DNA from: Alphaproteobacteria bacterium
GTDB lineage: Bacteria > Pseudomonadota > Alphaproteobacteria > UBA6615
Direction: 5' to 3'
Assembly (NCBI GenBank): GCA_021774445.1
Contig: JAJFJA010000054.1
Span: 62,001-126,000, forward strand
Length of the DNA stretch: 64,000 bases
In this document: positions 9,909-19,535 of the stretch, piece by piece
Layout of the letters: each line of letters begins with the position of its first letter
Numbering within the stretch: the first letter of the stretch is position 1
Translations under genes and position numbers: made by a program
Notes under the pieces: generated by a model
Databases searched by the model: none
Told to the model about the DNA's origin: nothing
What the model saw: only the letters and a program-made list of their open reading frames with translations

Positions 9909-10649
9909 GTGGTTATCCTAGCCATAGAGTGTGCCACGCAGGCTTGTTCGGTCGCTATTTTGGACAATGGCCGCCTCCGCGCCCATCGTTACGAAGAAAT
10001 GCCGCGCGGCCATGCGGAGCGCCTGCTGCCGATGATTCAGGCGGCGCTGGCCGATGCCGCCCTGGCGTTCGCGGCTCTCGACGCCTTGGCCGCCAGTACC
10101 GGTCCGGGAACCTACACCGGGGTTCGCATCGGCCTGGCCACGGCCCGTGCCTTGGCCCTGGCCACCGGCCGCCCATTGATCGGCGTCACCACGCTCGAAG
10201 CGGTTGCCCGCGCCGCCCTGCAACCCGGCCCCGCCGGCGGAGTCGATAGTGCCGGCACGTCGACCTTGACGGTCGCCCTCGAGACCAAGCGGGCGGATTT
10301 CTATCTGCAGAGTTTTCGCCCCGACCTGAGCCCGCTGACGGCGCCTGCCAGCGTCGTTGCGGATGATGTCGCTGCGGCGTTGCCTGCCGGTCCGCTCGCC
10401 ATCGCCGGCGATGCCGGCCCGCGCCTCGCCGGTTTGCTCGGGCCGAACCGGGCCCTCACGCTGGTCCCGGGCGCCGACTACCCCGACGCCCGCTTTGTCG
10501 CCGAGGCGGCCGCTCAACGTCTCGCCGCCGCCAACCACCCTGAGGCCGGACGGCGGCCGGCACCGCCGCCGCGCGCGCTGTATTTGCGCCCGCCCGACGT
10601 CACGCCCCCGCCTCCGCGTGCCGGCCACAAGGGCCTGCCGGCGCCATGA
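9909..10649 (+). CDS. tsaB: tRNA threonylcarbamoyladenosine biosynthesis protein TsaB
   Basis: TsaB is the non-catalytic partner of TsaD in making t6A37 on ANN-decoding tRNAs. The 246-residue product starts VVILAIECATQACSVAI and has the STGPGTYTGVRIGLA loop of the family. The GTG at 9909 gives the canonical N-terminus just before the first strand of the ASKHA fold; the frame stays open upstream into the nitroreductase end, so a few more residues are possible. Its stop overlaps the start of rimI (ATGA), implying translational coupling. Confidence 0.93.
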   Translation: MVILAIECATQACSVAILDNGRLRAHRYEEMPRGHAERLLPMIQAALADAALAFAALDALAASTGPGTYTGVRIGLATARALALATGRPLIGVTTLEAVARAALQPGPAGGVDSAGTSTLTVALETKRADFYLQSFRPDLSPLTAPASVVADDVAAALPAGPLAIAGDAGPRLAGLLGPNRALTLVPGADYPDARFVAEAAAQRLAAANHPEAGRRPAPPPRALYLRPPDVTPPPPRAGHKGLPAP

Positions 10650-11182
10650 CGGACAGTATGGTGGAGATTCGCACCACCGGCAGTGCCGCGGCCGACCTGT
10701 TGGCCGCGCTGCACATCGCCAGCTTCGCCGAGTCCGCCGCCGAACCGTGGTCGCCCGCCAGTGTCGCTGCCATCTTGCGTGCCCCCGGCGCCCTGGCGCT
10801 CATTGCCGTCGACCCGGCCGGCCCGGGCGGGAACGACGATCCCTGCGGCCTCGCCGTCGCCCGTTGCGGCCCTGACGATGCCGAAATACTGGCCCTTGGG
10901 GTGCTACCCGAGCGCCGGCGCCACGGCCTCGGCGGTCGTCTGCTGGCCGCGTTGCTCGAACTGCTGGCCACCACGACCACGCGCAAGGTGCTTTTGGAGG
11001 TCGCGGTCGACAACCATCCGGCGCGCCGACTTTACGCCGCCCATGGCTTCGCCGAGATCGGCGTTCGGCGCGGCTATTATCGCCGCCGCCCCGGCCCGCC
11101 GGTTGACGCGCTGATCCTGGCCCGGTCCGTGGACCCGCCGACCGGGTTCGTCCGCGGGTCCAGCAGCTTCGTTGCTGGATAG
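10646..11182 (+). CDS. rimI: Ribosomal-protein-alanine N-acetyltransferase RimI
   Basis: This is a GNAT-fold N-acetyltransferase expected to acetylate the N-terminal alanine of ribosomal protein S18. The acetyl-CoA-binding loop is visible (LPERRRHGLGGRLLAALL), followed by LEVAVDNHPARRLYAAHGF, the usual C-terminal GNAT motif. It overlaps tsaB by four bases (ATGA), as in many bacteria. The C-terminal about 25 residues after ALILAR are an unconserved tail. Confidence 0.92.
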   Translation: MTDSMVEIRTTGSAAADLLAALHIASFAESAAEPWSPASVAAILRAPGALALIAVDPAGPGGNDDPCGLAVARCGPDDAEILALGVLPERRRHGLGGRLLAALLELLATTTTRKVLLEVAVDNHPARRLYAAHGFAEIGVRRGYYRRRPGPPVDALILARSVDPPTGFVRGSSSFVAG

Positions 11183-11200
11183 CGTCCGAAGCTCTATACT
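11165..11200 (+). promoter_or_regulatory. Candidate mucR promoter overlapped by an inverted repeat
   Basis: TTGCTG (11172-11177) and TATACT (11195-11200) are spaced by exactly 17 bases, 32 bases before the mucR ATG. An inverted repeat AGCTTCG (11165-11171) / CGAAGCT (11187-11193) straddles the -35 box and spacer. This could be an operator; MucR/Ros proteins commonly autoregulate. The -35 box lies within the end of rimI. Confidence 0.55.
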
Positions 11201-11232
11201 CGCCGCTGTCCTTATTGCCAGAGTCCGCCCTT

Positions 11233-11646
11233 ATGCCCGAGCAGGTCAGTCACGCTGACATCATGAAGCTCACGGTCGACATCGTGTCGGCCCATGTCGC
11301 CAATAACGCGCTCATATCCGCCGAGCTGCCTCAGCTTATCGCCGATGTTCACGCCACCCTGGCGCTGGTCGGGACGGCGGTTGAAGCGCCGGCCCTGGCG
11401 CGCCCGCCGGTCGTCCCGATCAAGCAATCCGTCACCCCGGACTACATCATTTGCCTCGAGGACGGCCGGAAACTCAAGATGCTCAAGCGCCACCTTCGCA
11501 CGGCCTACAATTTGTCGCCGGAGCAATATAAAGAGCGCTGGGGCCTGCCGGCGGACTATCCGCTGGTCGCCCCGAACTATGCCAAACGGCGCAGCGATCT
11601 TGCGCGCAAGATCGGTCTCGGGCGCACGGGCCGGACCCGTTCGTGA
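11233..11646 (+). CDS. Ros/MucR family transcriptional regulator with altered zinc-finger ligands
   Basis: MucR proteins are H-NS-like regulators of exopolysaccharide, virulence and cell-cycle genes in alphaproteobacteria. The 137-residue product has the N-terminal oligomerisation helix and the conserved DNA-binding core DYIICLEDGRKLKMLKRHL, followed by SPEQYKERWGLPADYPLVAP. Of the Ros zinc ligands, Cys74 and His87 are kept. The second position is Asp77, as in other MucR proteins, but the terminal histidine position (THY in relatives) is Ala91-Tyr92. The ATG at 11233 is preferred over upstream in-frame codons. It is followed by a Fur-family gene. Confidence 0.9.
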   Translation: MPEQVSHADIMKLTVDIVSAHVANNALISAELPQLIADVHATLALVGTAVEAPALARPPVVPIKQSVTPDYIICLEDGRKLKMLKRHLRTAYNLSPEQYKERWGLPADYPLVAPNYAKRRSDLARKIGLGRTGRTRS

Positions 11647-11695
11647 ACGTCCTGGCAGCCCCCAACCAAGCGGCTTGGTAAGGTTGAGGCGCGTG

Positions 11696-12124
11696 ATGTC
11701 GTCGCGAATTGAAAAACTTTGTGAGGCCAAGGGTCTCAAGATGACCGAGCAGCGTCGGGTCATTGCCCGGGTGTTATCGGATTCCGACGATCATCCCGAT
11801 GTCGACCTGGTGTATCGTCGCGCCACCAAGGCCGATGCGCGGATCTCGATCGCCACCGTCTACCGCACGGTTCGTCTGTTCGAAGAAGCGTCGATCCTCG
11901 CCAAGCACGATTTTGGCGACGGCCGCGCCCGCTACGAGGAAGCGCCGGAAGAGCATCATGACCATCTGATAGACATTCGCGGCGGCCGGGTAATCGAGTT
12001 TCACAATAAGGAAATCGAGGCGCTGCAGGAAAAGATTGCCAACGAACTCGGGTACCGGCTGGTCGACCACCGCTTGGAATTATATGCCGTGCCTTTGGAC
12101 GATAAGGACGAAGACAGAGACTAG
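11696..12124 (+). CDS. fur: Fur-family metal-responsive regulator (Fur/Mur)
   Basis: This is a ferric/manganese-uptake type repressor of 142 residues. It has an N-terminal winged helix (MTEQRRVIARVL, then SIATVYRTVRLFEE) and a C-terminal dimerisation domain with the EEHHDHLIDI metal-binding motif. The CxxC motifs of gammaproteobacterial Fur are absent, as is usual for alphaproteobacterial Fur/Mur. In several alphaproteobacteria this protein senses manganese rather than iron, so the metal is uncertain. A GAGG sequence precedes the ATG at 11696. A second Fur-family gene, irr, is at 35191. Confidence 0.92.
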   Translation: MSSRIEKLCEAKGLKMTEQRRVIARVLSDSDDHPDVDLVYRRATKADARISIATVYRTVRLFEEASILAKHDFGDGRARYEEAPEEHHDHLIDIRGGRVIEFHNKEIEALQEKIANELGYRLVDHRLELYAVPLDDKDEDRD

Positions 12125-12147
12125 CCGGCACACCGGCCGCCGGTCCG

Positions 12148-13107
12148 ATGGGGGCGTTTGGCCGGATCCGGTCTTTGCTTAAGGGGGAGGGCGCAGGCCC
12201 AGCAATGTCCATCGATACAGGCGCCGCGCCGGCGCTCGATCCGGTGATCTCTGTCGCTGGCAGGGATCAAAGCTGGTTTCCTGAGGCGCGCTCGGGAAAT
12301 CTCAGCGTTCGGCTGGCTGTGACACCGGCAGACGTTGCCGCCGTGCAGGGCCTTCGGTACCGGGTCTTTTATGACGAAATGTCGGCGATCCCGACCGCCC
12401 AGATGCAGGCTGCCCGGCTCGATTTCGACAGTTTCGACCCCATTTGCGACCATCTCATCGTCACCGATTACGGCCTCGACCCCCGTGGCACCGTGGTCGG
12501 CACCTACCGCGTCCTACGCGGTTCCGAGGCGCGCCGCCATGGCCGCTTCTACACCGCCGATGAATTCGATATCGCCAAGCTGCTCGCCACACCGGGCGAA
12601 GTGCTGGAGCTCGGCCGCTCTTGCGTCGATCACCGCTTCCGCAATCGTCCGACCATGCAGCTGCTGTGGCTTGGGCTTGCCCAATATGTCTATCATTTCG
12701 ACATTGCCTTGATGTTCGGCTGCGCCAGTCTGCCTGGCGTCGAGCCGCAACGTTTGGCGACATCGTTGAGTTATTTGCACCACTATCATCTGGCCCCGCC
12801 GGCCCTGCGGCCGCGCGCCCACGACAGTCGCTATGTCGACATGAACTACATGCCCTCCGACGAGATCGACAGCCGCGCCGCCCTGGTCGCGCTGCCCCCG
12901 TTGGTCAAAGGGTATGTCCGCCTCGGCGCTTTTGTCGGTGATGGCGCCGTTGTCGATCATCAGTTCAACACCACCGACGTATGCGTTGTTGTGAAGACCG
13001 ACCTCGTCACCGAGCGCTACGCCCGTCATTTCGAACGGCGCACGCGCGAGGCGCCCGGCGTCGCCGCCGCGTCCGCCCGCCTCGTGGCACCCTCCGCCGG
13101 TGACTGA
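12148..13107 (+). CDS. olsB: L-ornithine N-alpha-acyltransferase OlsB
   Basis: OlsB transfers a 3-hydroxyacyl chain from acyl carrier protein to ornithine, the first step of the phosphorus-free membrane lipid ornithine lipid. The 319-residue product shows the GNAT-like hemolysin/OlsB core (QGLRYRVFYDEM, then VVGTYRVLRG and ELGRSCVDHRFRN). It overlaps olsA by eight bases, and the pair supports the assignment. I list the ATG at 12148; an in-frame ATG at 12205 has the better upstream GCAGG sequence and would shorten the protein by 19 residues. Confidence 0.9.
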   Translation: MGAFGRIRSLLKGEGAGPAMSIDTGAAPALDPVISVAGRDQSWFPEARSGNLSVRLAVTPADVAAVQGLRYRVFYDEMSAIPTAQMQAARLDFDSFDPICDHLIVTDYGLDPRGTVVGTYRVLRGSEARRHGRFYTADEFDIAKLLATPGEVLELGRSCVDHRFRNRPTMQLLWLGLAQYVYHFDIALMFGCASLPGVEPQRLATSLSYLHHYHLAPPALRPRAHDSRYVDMNYMPSDEIDSRAALVALPPLVKGYVRLGAFVGDGAVVDHQFNTTDVCVVVKTDLVTERYARHFERRTREAPGVAAASARLVAPSAGD

Positions 13108-13972
13108 GCCGACACTCATCCACTCGCCGGTGGTCGCGGCGAGCCGTTTGTTGGTCTACGGCCTGTGGACTACTGCGTTGATTCCACTGCAGTTTTTCGC
13201 CCTCAAACTGAGGCTCCCCTTGGCGCAGCGGCTGCCGCAGCTCTATCATCGGGCGTGTTGCCGCATCCTCAACATCCGGCTTGAGGTGATTGGCCGCCGC
13301 TCCCGCGTCCGGCCGACGCTATTTGTCGCCAACCACAGCTCCTATCTCGACATCATGGTCTACGGCGCGCTCATCAAGGGCTCGTTTATCGCCAAGACCG
13401 AGGTCGGTCGTTGGCCGCTCTTCGGCACCCTGGCGAAATTGCAGCGTTCCGTCTTCGTCGATCGCCAGATTCGCTCCCTGGTTGCCCAGAAGGACGAGAT
13501 CGCCAAGCGCCTGGTCGCCCGCGACAACCTTATCCTGTTCCCTGAGGGCACCAGCAATGACGGCAATCAGGTGCTACCGTTCAAGAGTTCCCTGTTTGTT
13601 GTGGCGGACCAGCAGATCCGCGGCGAATCCCTGACCGTGCAGCCGGTTTCGATCGCCTATACCCGGCTCGACGGCATGCCGGTCGGTCGTCACCTGCGGC
13701 CTTTCTTCGCCTGGTACGGCGATATGGCGCTGCTATCCCATATCTGGCTGCTCGCCGGTCTCGGCCGCTTCACGGTCACCGTGACCTTTGACAAGCCGGT
13801 GACCTTCGCGGCGTTGGGCTCGCGCAAAGCGCTCAGTCAGCATTGCTGGGAAACCATCTCCACCAGCCATGCCGAAGCCATTACCGGTCGCTGGCCGGAA
13901 GGTCGTGGCCCGCGCCGAGCGCGGCGTTGGATGCGGGCCCGCCGCCGCGCCGGACGGGCCGCCGCCGCTTGA
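13100..13972 (+). CDS. olsA: Lyso-ornithine lipid O-acyltransferase OlsA (PlsC family)
   Basis: OlsA adds the second acyl chain to lyso-ornithine lipid at the inner membrane. The 290-residue product has a hydrophobic N-terminal segment (about residues 17-36), the acyltransferase HX4D motif (His79 to Asp84) and a FPEGTSND motif. It is followed by an arginine-rich tail. The GTG start at 13100 overlaps the end of olsB. A 1-acylglycerol-phosphate acyltransferase is the alternative, but adjacency to olsB favours OlsA. Confidence 0.88.
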   Translation: MTEPTLIHSPVVAASRLLVYGLWTTALIPLQFFALKLRLPLAQRLPQLYHRACCRILNIRLEVIGRRSRVRPTLFVANHSSYLDIMVYGALIKGSFIAKTEVGRWPLFGTLAKLQRSVFVDRQIRSLVAQKDEIAKRLVARDNLILFPEGTSNDGNQVLPFKSSLFVVADQQIRGESLTVQPVSIAYTRLDGMPVGRHLRPFFAWYGDMALLSHIWLLAGLGRFTVTVTFDKPVTFAALGSRKALSQHCWETISTSHAEAITGRWPEGRGPRRARRWMRARRRAGRAAAA

Positions 13973-14037
13973 CTCCGGCCGGTACAGCCCCTACCTGTCT
14001 TAGGCGGCTCTGCAACCAGGGAGGATAGGGTCCGCCG

Positions 14038-15456
14038 GTGGTGCATGTGCACCCCAGACCTTCGGATTGCCGCTTGGCCAAGAAGCTTTTCATTCGCACC
14101 TACGGCTGCCAGATGAACGTCTACGACTCCGCCCGCATGGCGGATGTCTTGGCGCCCCTGGGCTATGCGCCGACCGCGACGCCGCAGGGTGCGGATATGG
14201 TCATTCTCAACACCTGCCATATTCGCGAAAAGGCCAGCGAGAAGGTCTATTCGGAACTCGGTCGCCTGCGCCGGCTCAAGGATGAGCGGACCGCGACCGG
14301 CGGCGACATGGTGCTGGCGGTTGCCGGCTGTGTTGCCCAGGCCGAGGGCGAGGAGATCCGCCGCCGCGCACCCTATGTCGATATTGTTTTCGGCCCCCAA
14401 GCCTACCACCGACTGCCGGAGATGGTGGCCCGGGCGACCCGGGCGTCCGCCGCCGCTCGCCACGCCGGCCCCGGCGTGCTCGACACCAGCTTTCCGGTCG
14501 AGTCGAAGTTCGACTATCTGCCCGGCGCCAGCGGCCGCCAAGGCGTGTCGGCCTTTCTCTCCGTCCAGGAGGGCTGCGACAAGTTCTGCACCTTCTGCGT
14601 TGTGCCCTACACCCGCGGGGCCGAGTTCTCCCGCCCGGTACCCCAGATCGCCACAGAGGCGCGTGACCTGATCGCGCTGGGCGCCCGCGAAATCACCCTG
14701 CTCGGCCAGAACGTCAACGCCTACCACGGTGCTGACGAGCAGGGCAGGGAGGTCGGCTTGGGCGGTCTGATCCGCCACCTTGCGGCTTTGCCCGGACTGC
14801 AACGCATCCGCTACACCACCAGCCACCCGCGCGACATGGACGATGGCCTCGTCGCCGCCCATCGCGAGGTCGCGGAATTGATGCCCTATGTTCATTTGCC
14901 GGTGCAATCCGGCAGCGACCGCATCCTTGCCGCCATGAACCGCAAGCATGATGTGGACGATTACCGCCACGCCGTCGATCGCCTGCGCCGGGCGCGGCCC
15001 GATCTCGCGCTCAGCTCCGATTTCATCGTCGGCTTCCCCGGCGAGACCGCTGCCGATTTTGCCGCCACCTTGGACCTGATCCGCGCCGTTGGTTACGCCC
15101 AGGCTTATTCCTTCAAATACAGTCCCCGGCCCGGCACGCCCGCCGCCGCGCTGCCCAACCAGGTGCCCGAAGCCACCAAGGGTGAGCGTCTCGCCGCCTT
15201 GCAGGCCCTGCTTGCCGAGCAGCAGCAGGGCTATAACGACGCCGCTCTTGGCCGAAGTTTCGCGGTGTTGTTCGAACGGCCGGGACGCCATGCCGGCCAG
15301 TTGGTCGGCCGCAGCCCCTATAACCAGGCCGTCCACGTAACGGCTCCGCAAGATTTACTCTGTAAACTCGCGCTCGTGCGTATTACGCACAGCAAGAGTC
15401 ATAGCCTGGAGGGCGCCTTGGTCAAGCAGCCGGCCTTTGCCGGCGCCGCGACATAG
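14038..15456 (+). CDS. miaB: tRNA-2-methylthio-N6-dimethylallyladenosine synthase MiaB
   Basis: MiaB is a radical-SAM enzyme that adds the methylthio group to i6A37 of tRNAs. The N-terminal domain supplies three cysteines (Cys24 in TYGCQMN, one in NTCHIREKA and one in AGCVAQ) for the auxiliary cluster. The radical-SAM CxxxCxxC is Cys180, Cys184 and Cys187 (CDKFCTFC). A TRAM domain closes the 472-residue protein. It starts at a GTG (14038) with a strong AGGGAGGATAGGG purine stretch upstream. It leads the phoH-ybeY-corC-lnt operon. Confidence 0.96.
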   Translation: MVHVHPRPSDCRLAKKLFIRTYGCQMNVYDSARMADVLAPLGYAPTATPQGADMVILNTCHIREKASEKVYSELGRLRRLKDERTATGGDMVLAVAGCVAQAEGEEIRRRAPYVDIVFGPQAYHRLPEMVARATRASAAARHAGPGVLDTSFPVESKFDYLPGASGRQGVSAFLSVQEGCDKFCTFCVVPYTRGAEFSRPVPQIATEARDLIALGAREITLLGQNVNAYHGADEQGREVGLGGLIRHLAALPGLQRIRYTTSHPRDMDDGLVAAHREVAELMPYVHLPVQSGSDRILAAMNRKHDVDDYRHAVDRLRRARPDLALSSDFIVGFPGETAADFAATLDLIRAVGYAQAYSFKYSPRPGTPAAALPNQVPEATKGERLAALQALLAEQQQGYNDAALGRSFAVLFERPGRHAGQLVGRSPYNQAVHVTAPQDLLCKLALVRITHSKSHSLEGALVKQPAFAGAAT

Positions 15457-15461
15457 CGGCG

Positions 15462-16457
15462 ATGTCGGAAGACGCACATGCCGCGCCGGCACACATCCAG
15501 TTCGACGACAATTTGCTGCTGCCCGCCCTGTTCGGCAGCCATGACGAGAATCTTGCGCAAATCGAGCGCATGCTTGACGTGCAGCTGCGCTATCGCGGCA
15601 ACCGCCTGGAGATTCGCGGCGCCGAGGTCGGGCGCGACATGGCGCGCCGCGCCATCGACTCGCTCTATACGCGGTTGCAGAACGGCTTGGACGTGACCGA
15701 AGGCGAGGTTCGCGCGGCGGTCAATATGGCTGGCAATGGCGACACCGAGGAAGGCGGCGTGATCCGCACCCGGCGGCGCACGGTGACCGCGCGCAGTCCG
15801 GTACAAAACGACTACATGCTCGCTTTGCACCGCTCCGATCTCGTGTTCGGTCTTGGCCCGGCCGGCACCGGCAAGACCTATATCGCCGTCGCCATGGCGG
15901 TTGCCATGCTGCTCGAAGGTAAGGTCGACCGTATCGTGCTGTCCCGGCCGGCGGTCGAGGCCGGCGAGCGCCTCGGTTTCTTGCCCGGCGATCTCCAGGA
16001 CAAGATCGACCCCTACCTGCGTCCGCTCTATGACGCACTCTATGACATGCTCCCGGCCAGCCAGGTCACCGGCCGCCTTGCCAATGGTGAGATTGAGGTG
16101 GCACCCCTTGCCTTTATGCGCGGCCGCACCTTGTCGAATGCCTTCATCATCCTCGACGAAGGCCAGAATACCTCGCCGATGCAAATGAAGATGTTCCTGA
16201 CCCGTCTCGGCGAAGGCTCGCGCATGGCGGTCACCGGAGATCTCAGCCAGATCGATTTGCCTGCCGGGGCCGAGTCCGGCCTCATCGACGCCGTAACCTT
16301 GCTCGAAGGCGTAAAAGGTGTTTCCCACGTTCGTTTCACGGAAAAGGACGTCGTGCGCCACGATCTGGTGACCCGGATCGTTGGCGCCTACAACCGCCGC
16401 GATGCCCAACGCCAGGGCCGGCGGAAGGGCGGTAAGGCGGGTGACCAGCCGTCATGA
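15462..16457 (+). CDS. PhoH family ATPase (PhoL/YbeZ type)
   Basis: This is an ATP-binding protein of the PhoH family, thought to work with YbeY in rRNA processing and RNA quality control. Walker A is GPAGTGKT (about residues 132-139) and Walker B is IILDEGQN (about 229-236). It has 331 residues, typical for the YbeZ branch. It starts 5 bases after miaB and overlaps ybeY by four bases, the conserved operon order. Confidence 0.95.
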   Translation: MSEDAHAAPAHIQFDDNLLLPALFGSHDENLAQIERMLDVQLRYRGNRLEIRGAEVGRDMARRAIDSLYTRLQNGLDVTEGEVRAAVNMAGNGDTEEGGVIRTRRRTVTARSPVQNDYMLALHRSDLVFGLGPAGTGKTYIAVAMAVAMLLEGKVDRIVLSRPAVEAGERLGFLPGDLQDKIDPYLRPLYDALYDMLPASQVTGRLANGEIEVAPLAFMRGRTLSNAFIILDEGQNTSPMQMKMFLTRLGEGSRMAVTGDLSQIDLPAGAESGLIDAVTLLEGVKGVSHVRFTEKDVVRHDLVTRIVGAYNRRDAQRQGRRKGGKAGDQPS

Positions 16458-16972
16458 CCGCCGCCACCCTTGCCACCCGGCCTGACGACGATATCGCCGT
16501 GCGCATCGATACTGCGGGCTGGGCCGACGCCCTGGACGACCCGGTTCATATCTGTCGCGCCGCCGCCGCCGCCGCGCTCGCCGCCGTACCGCCGGCCACG
16601 CCTGTTGAGGTGAGCATCTTACTTGCCGACGACGCGCGTCTGCGGGCCCTGAACCGCGACTATCGCGGCCTTGATCGATCGACGAATGTTCTGTCTTTTC
16701 CAGGACTTGCGGCGCCACCCGTGGGGGCGCCGCGGCTCCTGGGCGATGTCGCCATCGCCGCCGAAACCACCGGCCGCGAGGCCCGGGCCATGGGTAAACC
16801 CTTGGCCGCACATCTCAGTCATTTGGTTGTCCATGGCACCTTGCACCTGCTTGGCCATGACCATGAAAACGCTGCCGACGCAACTATTATGGAGGATTTG
16901 GAACGGCGGATCCTTGCCCGTTTGGGGATCGACGATCCCTATCGGACAATGCCGCCCGACGAACCGCAATGA
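16454..16972 (+). CDS. ybeY: Endoribonuclease YbeY
   Basis: YbeY is a zinc-dependent endoribonuclease for 16S rRNA 3'-end maturation and 70S ribosome quality control. The metal site HGTLHLLGHDH (His127, His131, His137) is intact near the C-terminus of the 172-residue product. The central RALNRDYRGLDRSTNVLSFP segment is the family hallmark. It overlaps phoH (ATGA) upstream and the corC-like gene by four bases downstream. Confidence 0.95.
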   Translation: MTAATLATRPDDDIAVRIDTAGWADALDDPVHICRAAAAAALAAVPPATPVEVSILLADDARLRALNRDYRGLDRSTNVLSFPGLAAPPVGAPRLLGDVAIAAETTGREARAMGKPLAAHLSHLVVHGTLHLLGHDHENAADATIMEDLERRILARLGIDDPYRTMPPDEPQ

Positions 16973-17892
16973 GCGAGATACCAGCAACCACCAGACCGTC
17001 CGAAACGGGCGAAGAAGACGACCAACAATCTGTTCTTCAAGAACTCCGCACCTGGCTGAGATCGATGATCGGCCGCCGCAACGGCGAGAATTCCGTACGC
17101 GAGGCCATCCAGGAACTCATTGTCGAGGGCAGTGAGGCCGGCACCGCCATCGATGCCGACGAGCGCACCCTGATCGTCAATATCCTGAAGCTGCACGAAG
17201 TCACGGTGGCGGACGTCATGCTGCCCCGCGCCGAGATCGTCGCCGCCGACATTGAAACGCCGCTCGCCGACCTTATCGAAATCATGGCCCGCGAGGCCCA
17301 CTCCCGGCTGCCCTTGTATCGCGACACCCTCGATGACGTTGTCGGCTTTGTGCACATCAAGGATGTGCTGTCCTGCCTCGACCAAGCCAAGCAGACCAAG
17401 ATCAAGGATCTGGTGCGCGACATTCTGTTCGCCGCGCCCTCCGCCCGCGTCCTTGACCTATTGTTGGAGATGCGCGCCAGCCACGTTCATATGGCTGTCG
17501 TCGTCGACGAATTCGGTGGTGTCGGCGGTTTGGTGACGATCGAGGATTTGGTCGAAGAAATCGTCGGCGAAATAGAGGACGAGCATGACGAAGAGGGGCC
17601 GGCCCTGCTGATGCGTCCCGACGGCAGCATTCTTGCCGATGCCCGCACCCGCATCGAGGATTTCGAGATTCTGTATGGTGCGTTCGCCAGCGCCGAAGAG
17701 CGCGAAGAAATCGACACTCTCGGGGGCGTCGTCTTCGGCCTTATCGACCGCGTGCCGCGGCGCGCCGAAGTGATTACCCACCCGGCCGGGCTGGAGTTCG
17801 AAATCATCGACGCCGACCCGCGCCGCATCAAGCGTTTGTGCATCAGACGCCTATCCGCGGCCCCCAGATCCCCGGGTGCTGCCGCTGACTAG
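16969..17892 (+). CDS. CorC/HlyC-type CBS-domain protein
   Basis: The 307-residue product has a short N-terminal helix region and tandem CBS domains (VADVMLPRAEIVAADIET, later HMAVVVDEFGGVGGLVTIED). It ends in a CorC_HlyC domain. It lacks the DUF21 transmembrane domain, so it is soluble. Members bind adenine nucleotides and have been linked to magnesium/cobalt efflux and, in this operon, to envelope homeostasis. It overlaps lnt by 17 bases, as in E. coli ybeX-lnt. Confidence 0.92.
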   Translation: MSEIPATTRPSETGEEDDQQSVLQELRTWLRSMIGRRNGENSVREAIQELIVEGSEAGTAIDADERTLIVNILKLHEVTVADVMLPRAEIVAADIETPLADLIEIMAREAHSRLPLYRDTLDDVVGFVHIKDVLSCLDQAKQTKIKDLVRDILFAAPSARVLDLLLEMRASHVHMAVVVDEFGGVGGLVTIEDLVEEIVGEIEDEHDEEGPALLMRPDGSILADARTRIEDFEILYGAFASAEEREEIDTLGGVVFGLIDRVPRRAEVITHPAGLEFEIIDADPRRIKRLCIRRLSAAPRSPGAAAD

Positions 17893-19528
17893 CGAGACCC
17901 GATCAAGCGCCCCCGCCGCCGGGTCCGCCGGGTCAATTGGGCGTCTCGCCGGTTGGCGCCGGCGTGCGTCTACCCTGGCCGGTTGGCGTCGGGCCCTGTT
18001 CGCCGCGTTCCTCGGCGGGCTCGCCGCAACGGCGCTGCCGCCATGGCACGTGCTGCCGCTCCTGATCCCTGCCTTTGTCGGTCTGGTCTGGCTGCTTGAC
18101 GGCGCTCGCACCACGCGCACGGGCTTGTTCATCGGCTGGTGTTTCGGTGCCGGCCATTTCCTCGTCGGCACCCATTGGATCGTCGAACCCCTACTGATCG
18201 ACCCGGCCCGCCATGCTTGGCTAATTCCCTTTGCCCTGTTCGGCCTCTCTGCCGGCCTCGCCATATTCACCGCACTGATCGGCGCCGCCTTCGTGTTCTT
18301 GCACCGCCGCGCCATCATCGCCGGTCCCGGTCGCATCATCGCGCTCGCGACCCTTTGGACCTTGTTCGAATGGGTCCGCTCCTGGATCTTTACCGGCTTC
18401 CCTTGGAACCTCCTCGGTTATGTCTGGTCGCCGTCGCCGGCCATGCTGCAAACCGCCTCCGTCGCCGGCGTGTATGGCCTCAGTCTGGTCACGGTTGTGG
18501 CCGCGGCCATGCCGGCGCTGCTCGGCGAAGGTGCGGGCAACCGCCGCACCTTGCGCTACGCGCTGGTTATTGCCGCCACCCTGTTGCTGCCGGCCGGGCT
18601 ATTCGCCTATGGCTCGGCGCGGCTCGCCGCCGCCCCGCCGGCCGACACCGCCATTGTGCCCGACGTGCGCCTACGGATCGTCCAGGCCAACATTCCCCAG
18701 CGCCTCAAATGGCAGGCCGACCGGCGTGTCGCCAATTTGCAGCAGCATGTCGCCATGAGCCGCCAGCCGGCCACCGCTGGTGCCCCTCCAACCCATGTGA
18801 TTTGGCCGGAAACGGCGGTACCCTTTTTTCTTGGCGAGGACGCCGCCGCCCGCCAAGCCGCGGCCCAGGCGGTCCCGGCCGGCGGTCTGCTGATCACCGG
18901 CGCCCCGCGCAGCGAAACGGCCAGCGCCGGTGCCGGCCCGCGGCGGTTCTGGAACAGCGTACACGCCATCGACGGCAGCGCGGCCGTCGAGGCGACTTAC
19001 GACAAGTCCCACCTGGTACCCTTTGGCGAATATATTCCGGCCCGCGGCATCTTGCCGATCGACAAGATCGTCCCTGGCCAAGGCGACTTTACGCCCGGCT
19101 CCGGCCGCCGCAGTCTGCGCCTTACCGGCTTGCCGCCGGTGAGCGTGTTGGTTTGTTACGAAGCGATTTTCCCCGGCGCCGCCGTTGATCGCGCCGATCG
19201 TCCCGCCTGGATTCTCAACCTCACCAACGACGCCTGGTTCGGCAAACTTGCCGGGCCGCGCCAGCATCTCGCCATCAGCCGCATGCGCGCCGTCGAGGAG
19301 GGCTTGCCGCTGATCCGCGCCGCCAACACCGGCATCTCCGCCGTTGTCGATCCCTATGGCCGTATCCTCGCCAGGTTGGCTATTGGCGAGACCGGCATCA
19401 TCGACGCCGACCTGCCCATGGCGATCGAAAAGCCGCCGCTTTTTGCCCGCCTCGGTGCCGGCACATTGATATGGTTGCTGGCCTTGTCGGTCGTCCTCAC
19501 GGGCTTGTTCTACCGCCGCGACGCATAA
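17876..19528 (+). CDS. lnt: Apolipoprotein N-acyltransferase Lnt
   Basis: Lnt adds the third acyl chain to the N-terminal cysteine of outer-membrane lipoproteins. The 550-residue inner-membrane protein has several N-terminal hydrophobic segments and a periplasmic nitrilase-like domain. The catalytic Glu312 (WPETAVPFF), Lys377 ([12 protein letters not shown]) and Cys427 ([12 protein letters not shown]) are all present. The GTG at 17876 overlaps the preceding gene. The XRE-type regulator often found between lnt and metK in alphaproteobacteria is absent here. Confidence 0.95.
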   Translation: MLPLTSETRSSAPAAGSAGSIGRLAGWRRRASTLAGWRRALFAAFLGGLAATALPPWHVLPLLIPAFVGLVWLLDGARTTRTGLFIGWCFGAGHFLVGTHWIVEPLLIDPARHAWLIPFALFGLSAGLAIFTALIGAAFVFLHRRAIIAGPGRIIALATLWTLFEWVRSWIFTGFPWNLLGYVWSPSPAMLQTASVAGVYGLSLVTVVAAAMPALLGEGAGNRRTLRYALVIAATLLLPAGLFAYGSARLAAAPPADTAIVPDVRLRIVQANIPQRLKWQADRRVANLQQHVAMSRQPATAGAPPTHVIWPETAVPFFLGEDAAARQAAAQAVPAGGLLITGAPRSETASAGAGPRRFWNSVHAIDGSAAVEATYDKSHLVPFGEYIPARGILPIDKIVPGQGDFTPGSGRRSLRLTGLPPVSVLVCYEAIFPGAAVDRADRPAWILNLTNDAWFGKLAGPRQHLAISRMRAVEEGLPLIRAANTGISAVVDPYGRILARLAIGETGIIDADLPMAIEKPPLFARLGAGTLIWLLALSVVLTGLFYRRDA

Positions 19529-19535
19529 GTGGTTC

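Noticed and set aside
13837..15351. 504-codon minus-strand open frame opposite miaB
   Set aside because: An antisense shadow of miaB; the translation has no recognisable domain, and the miaB motifs on the other strand are complete.
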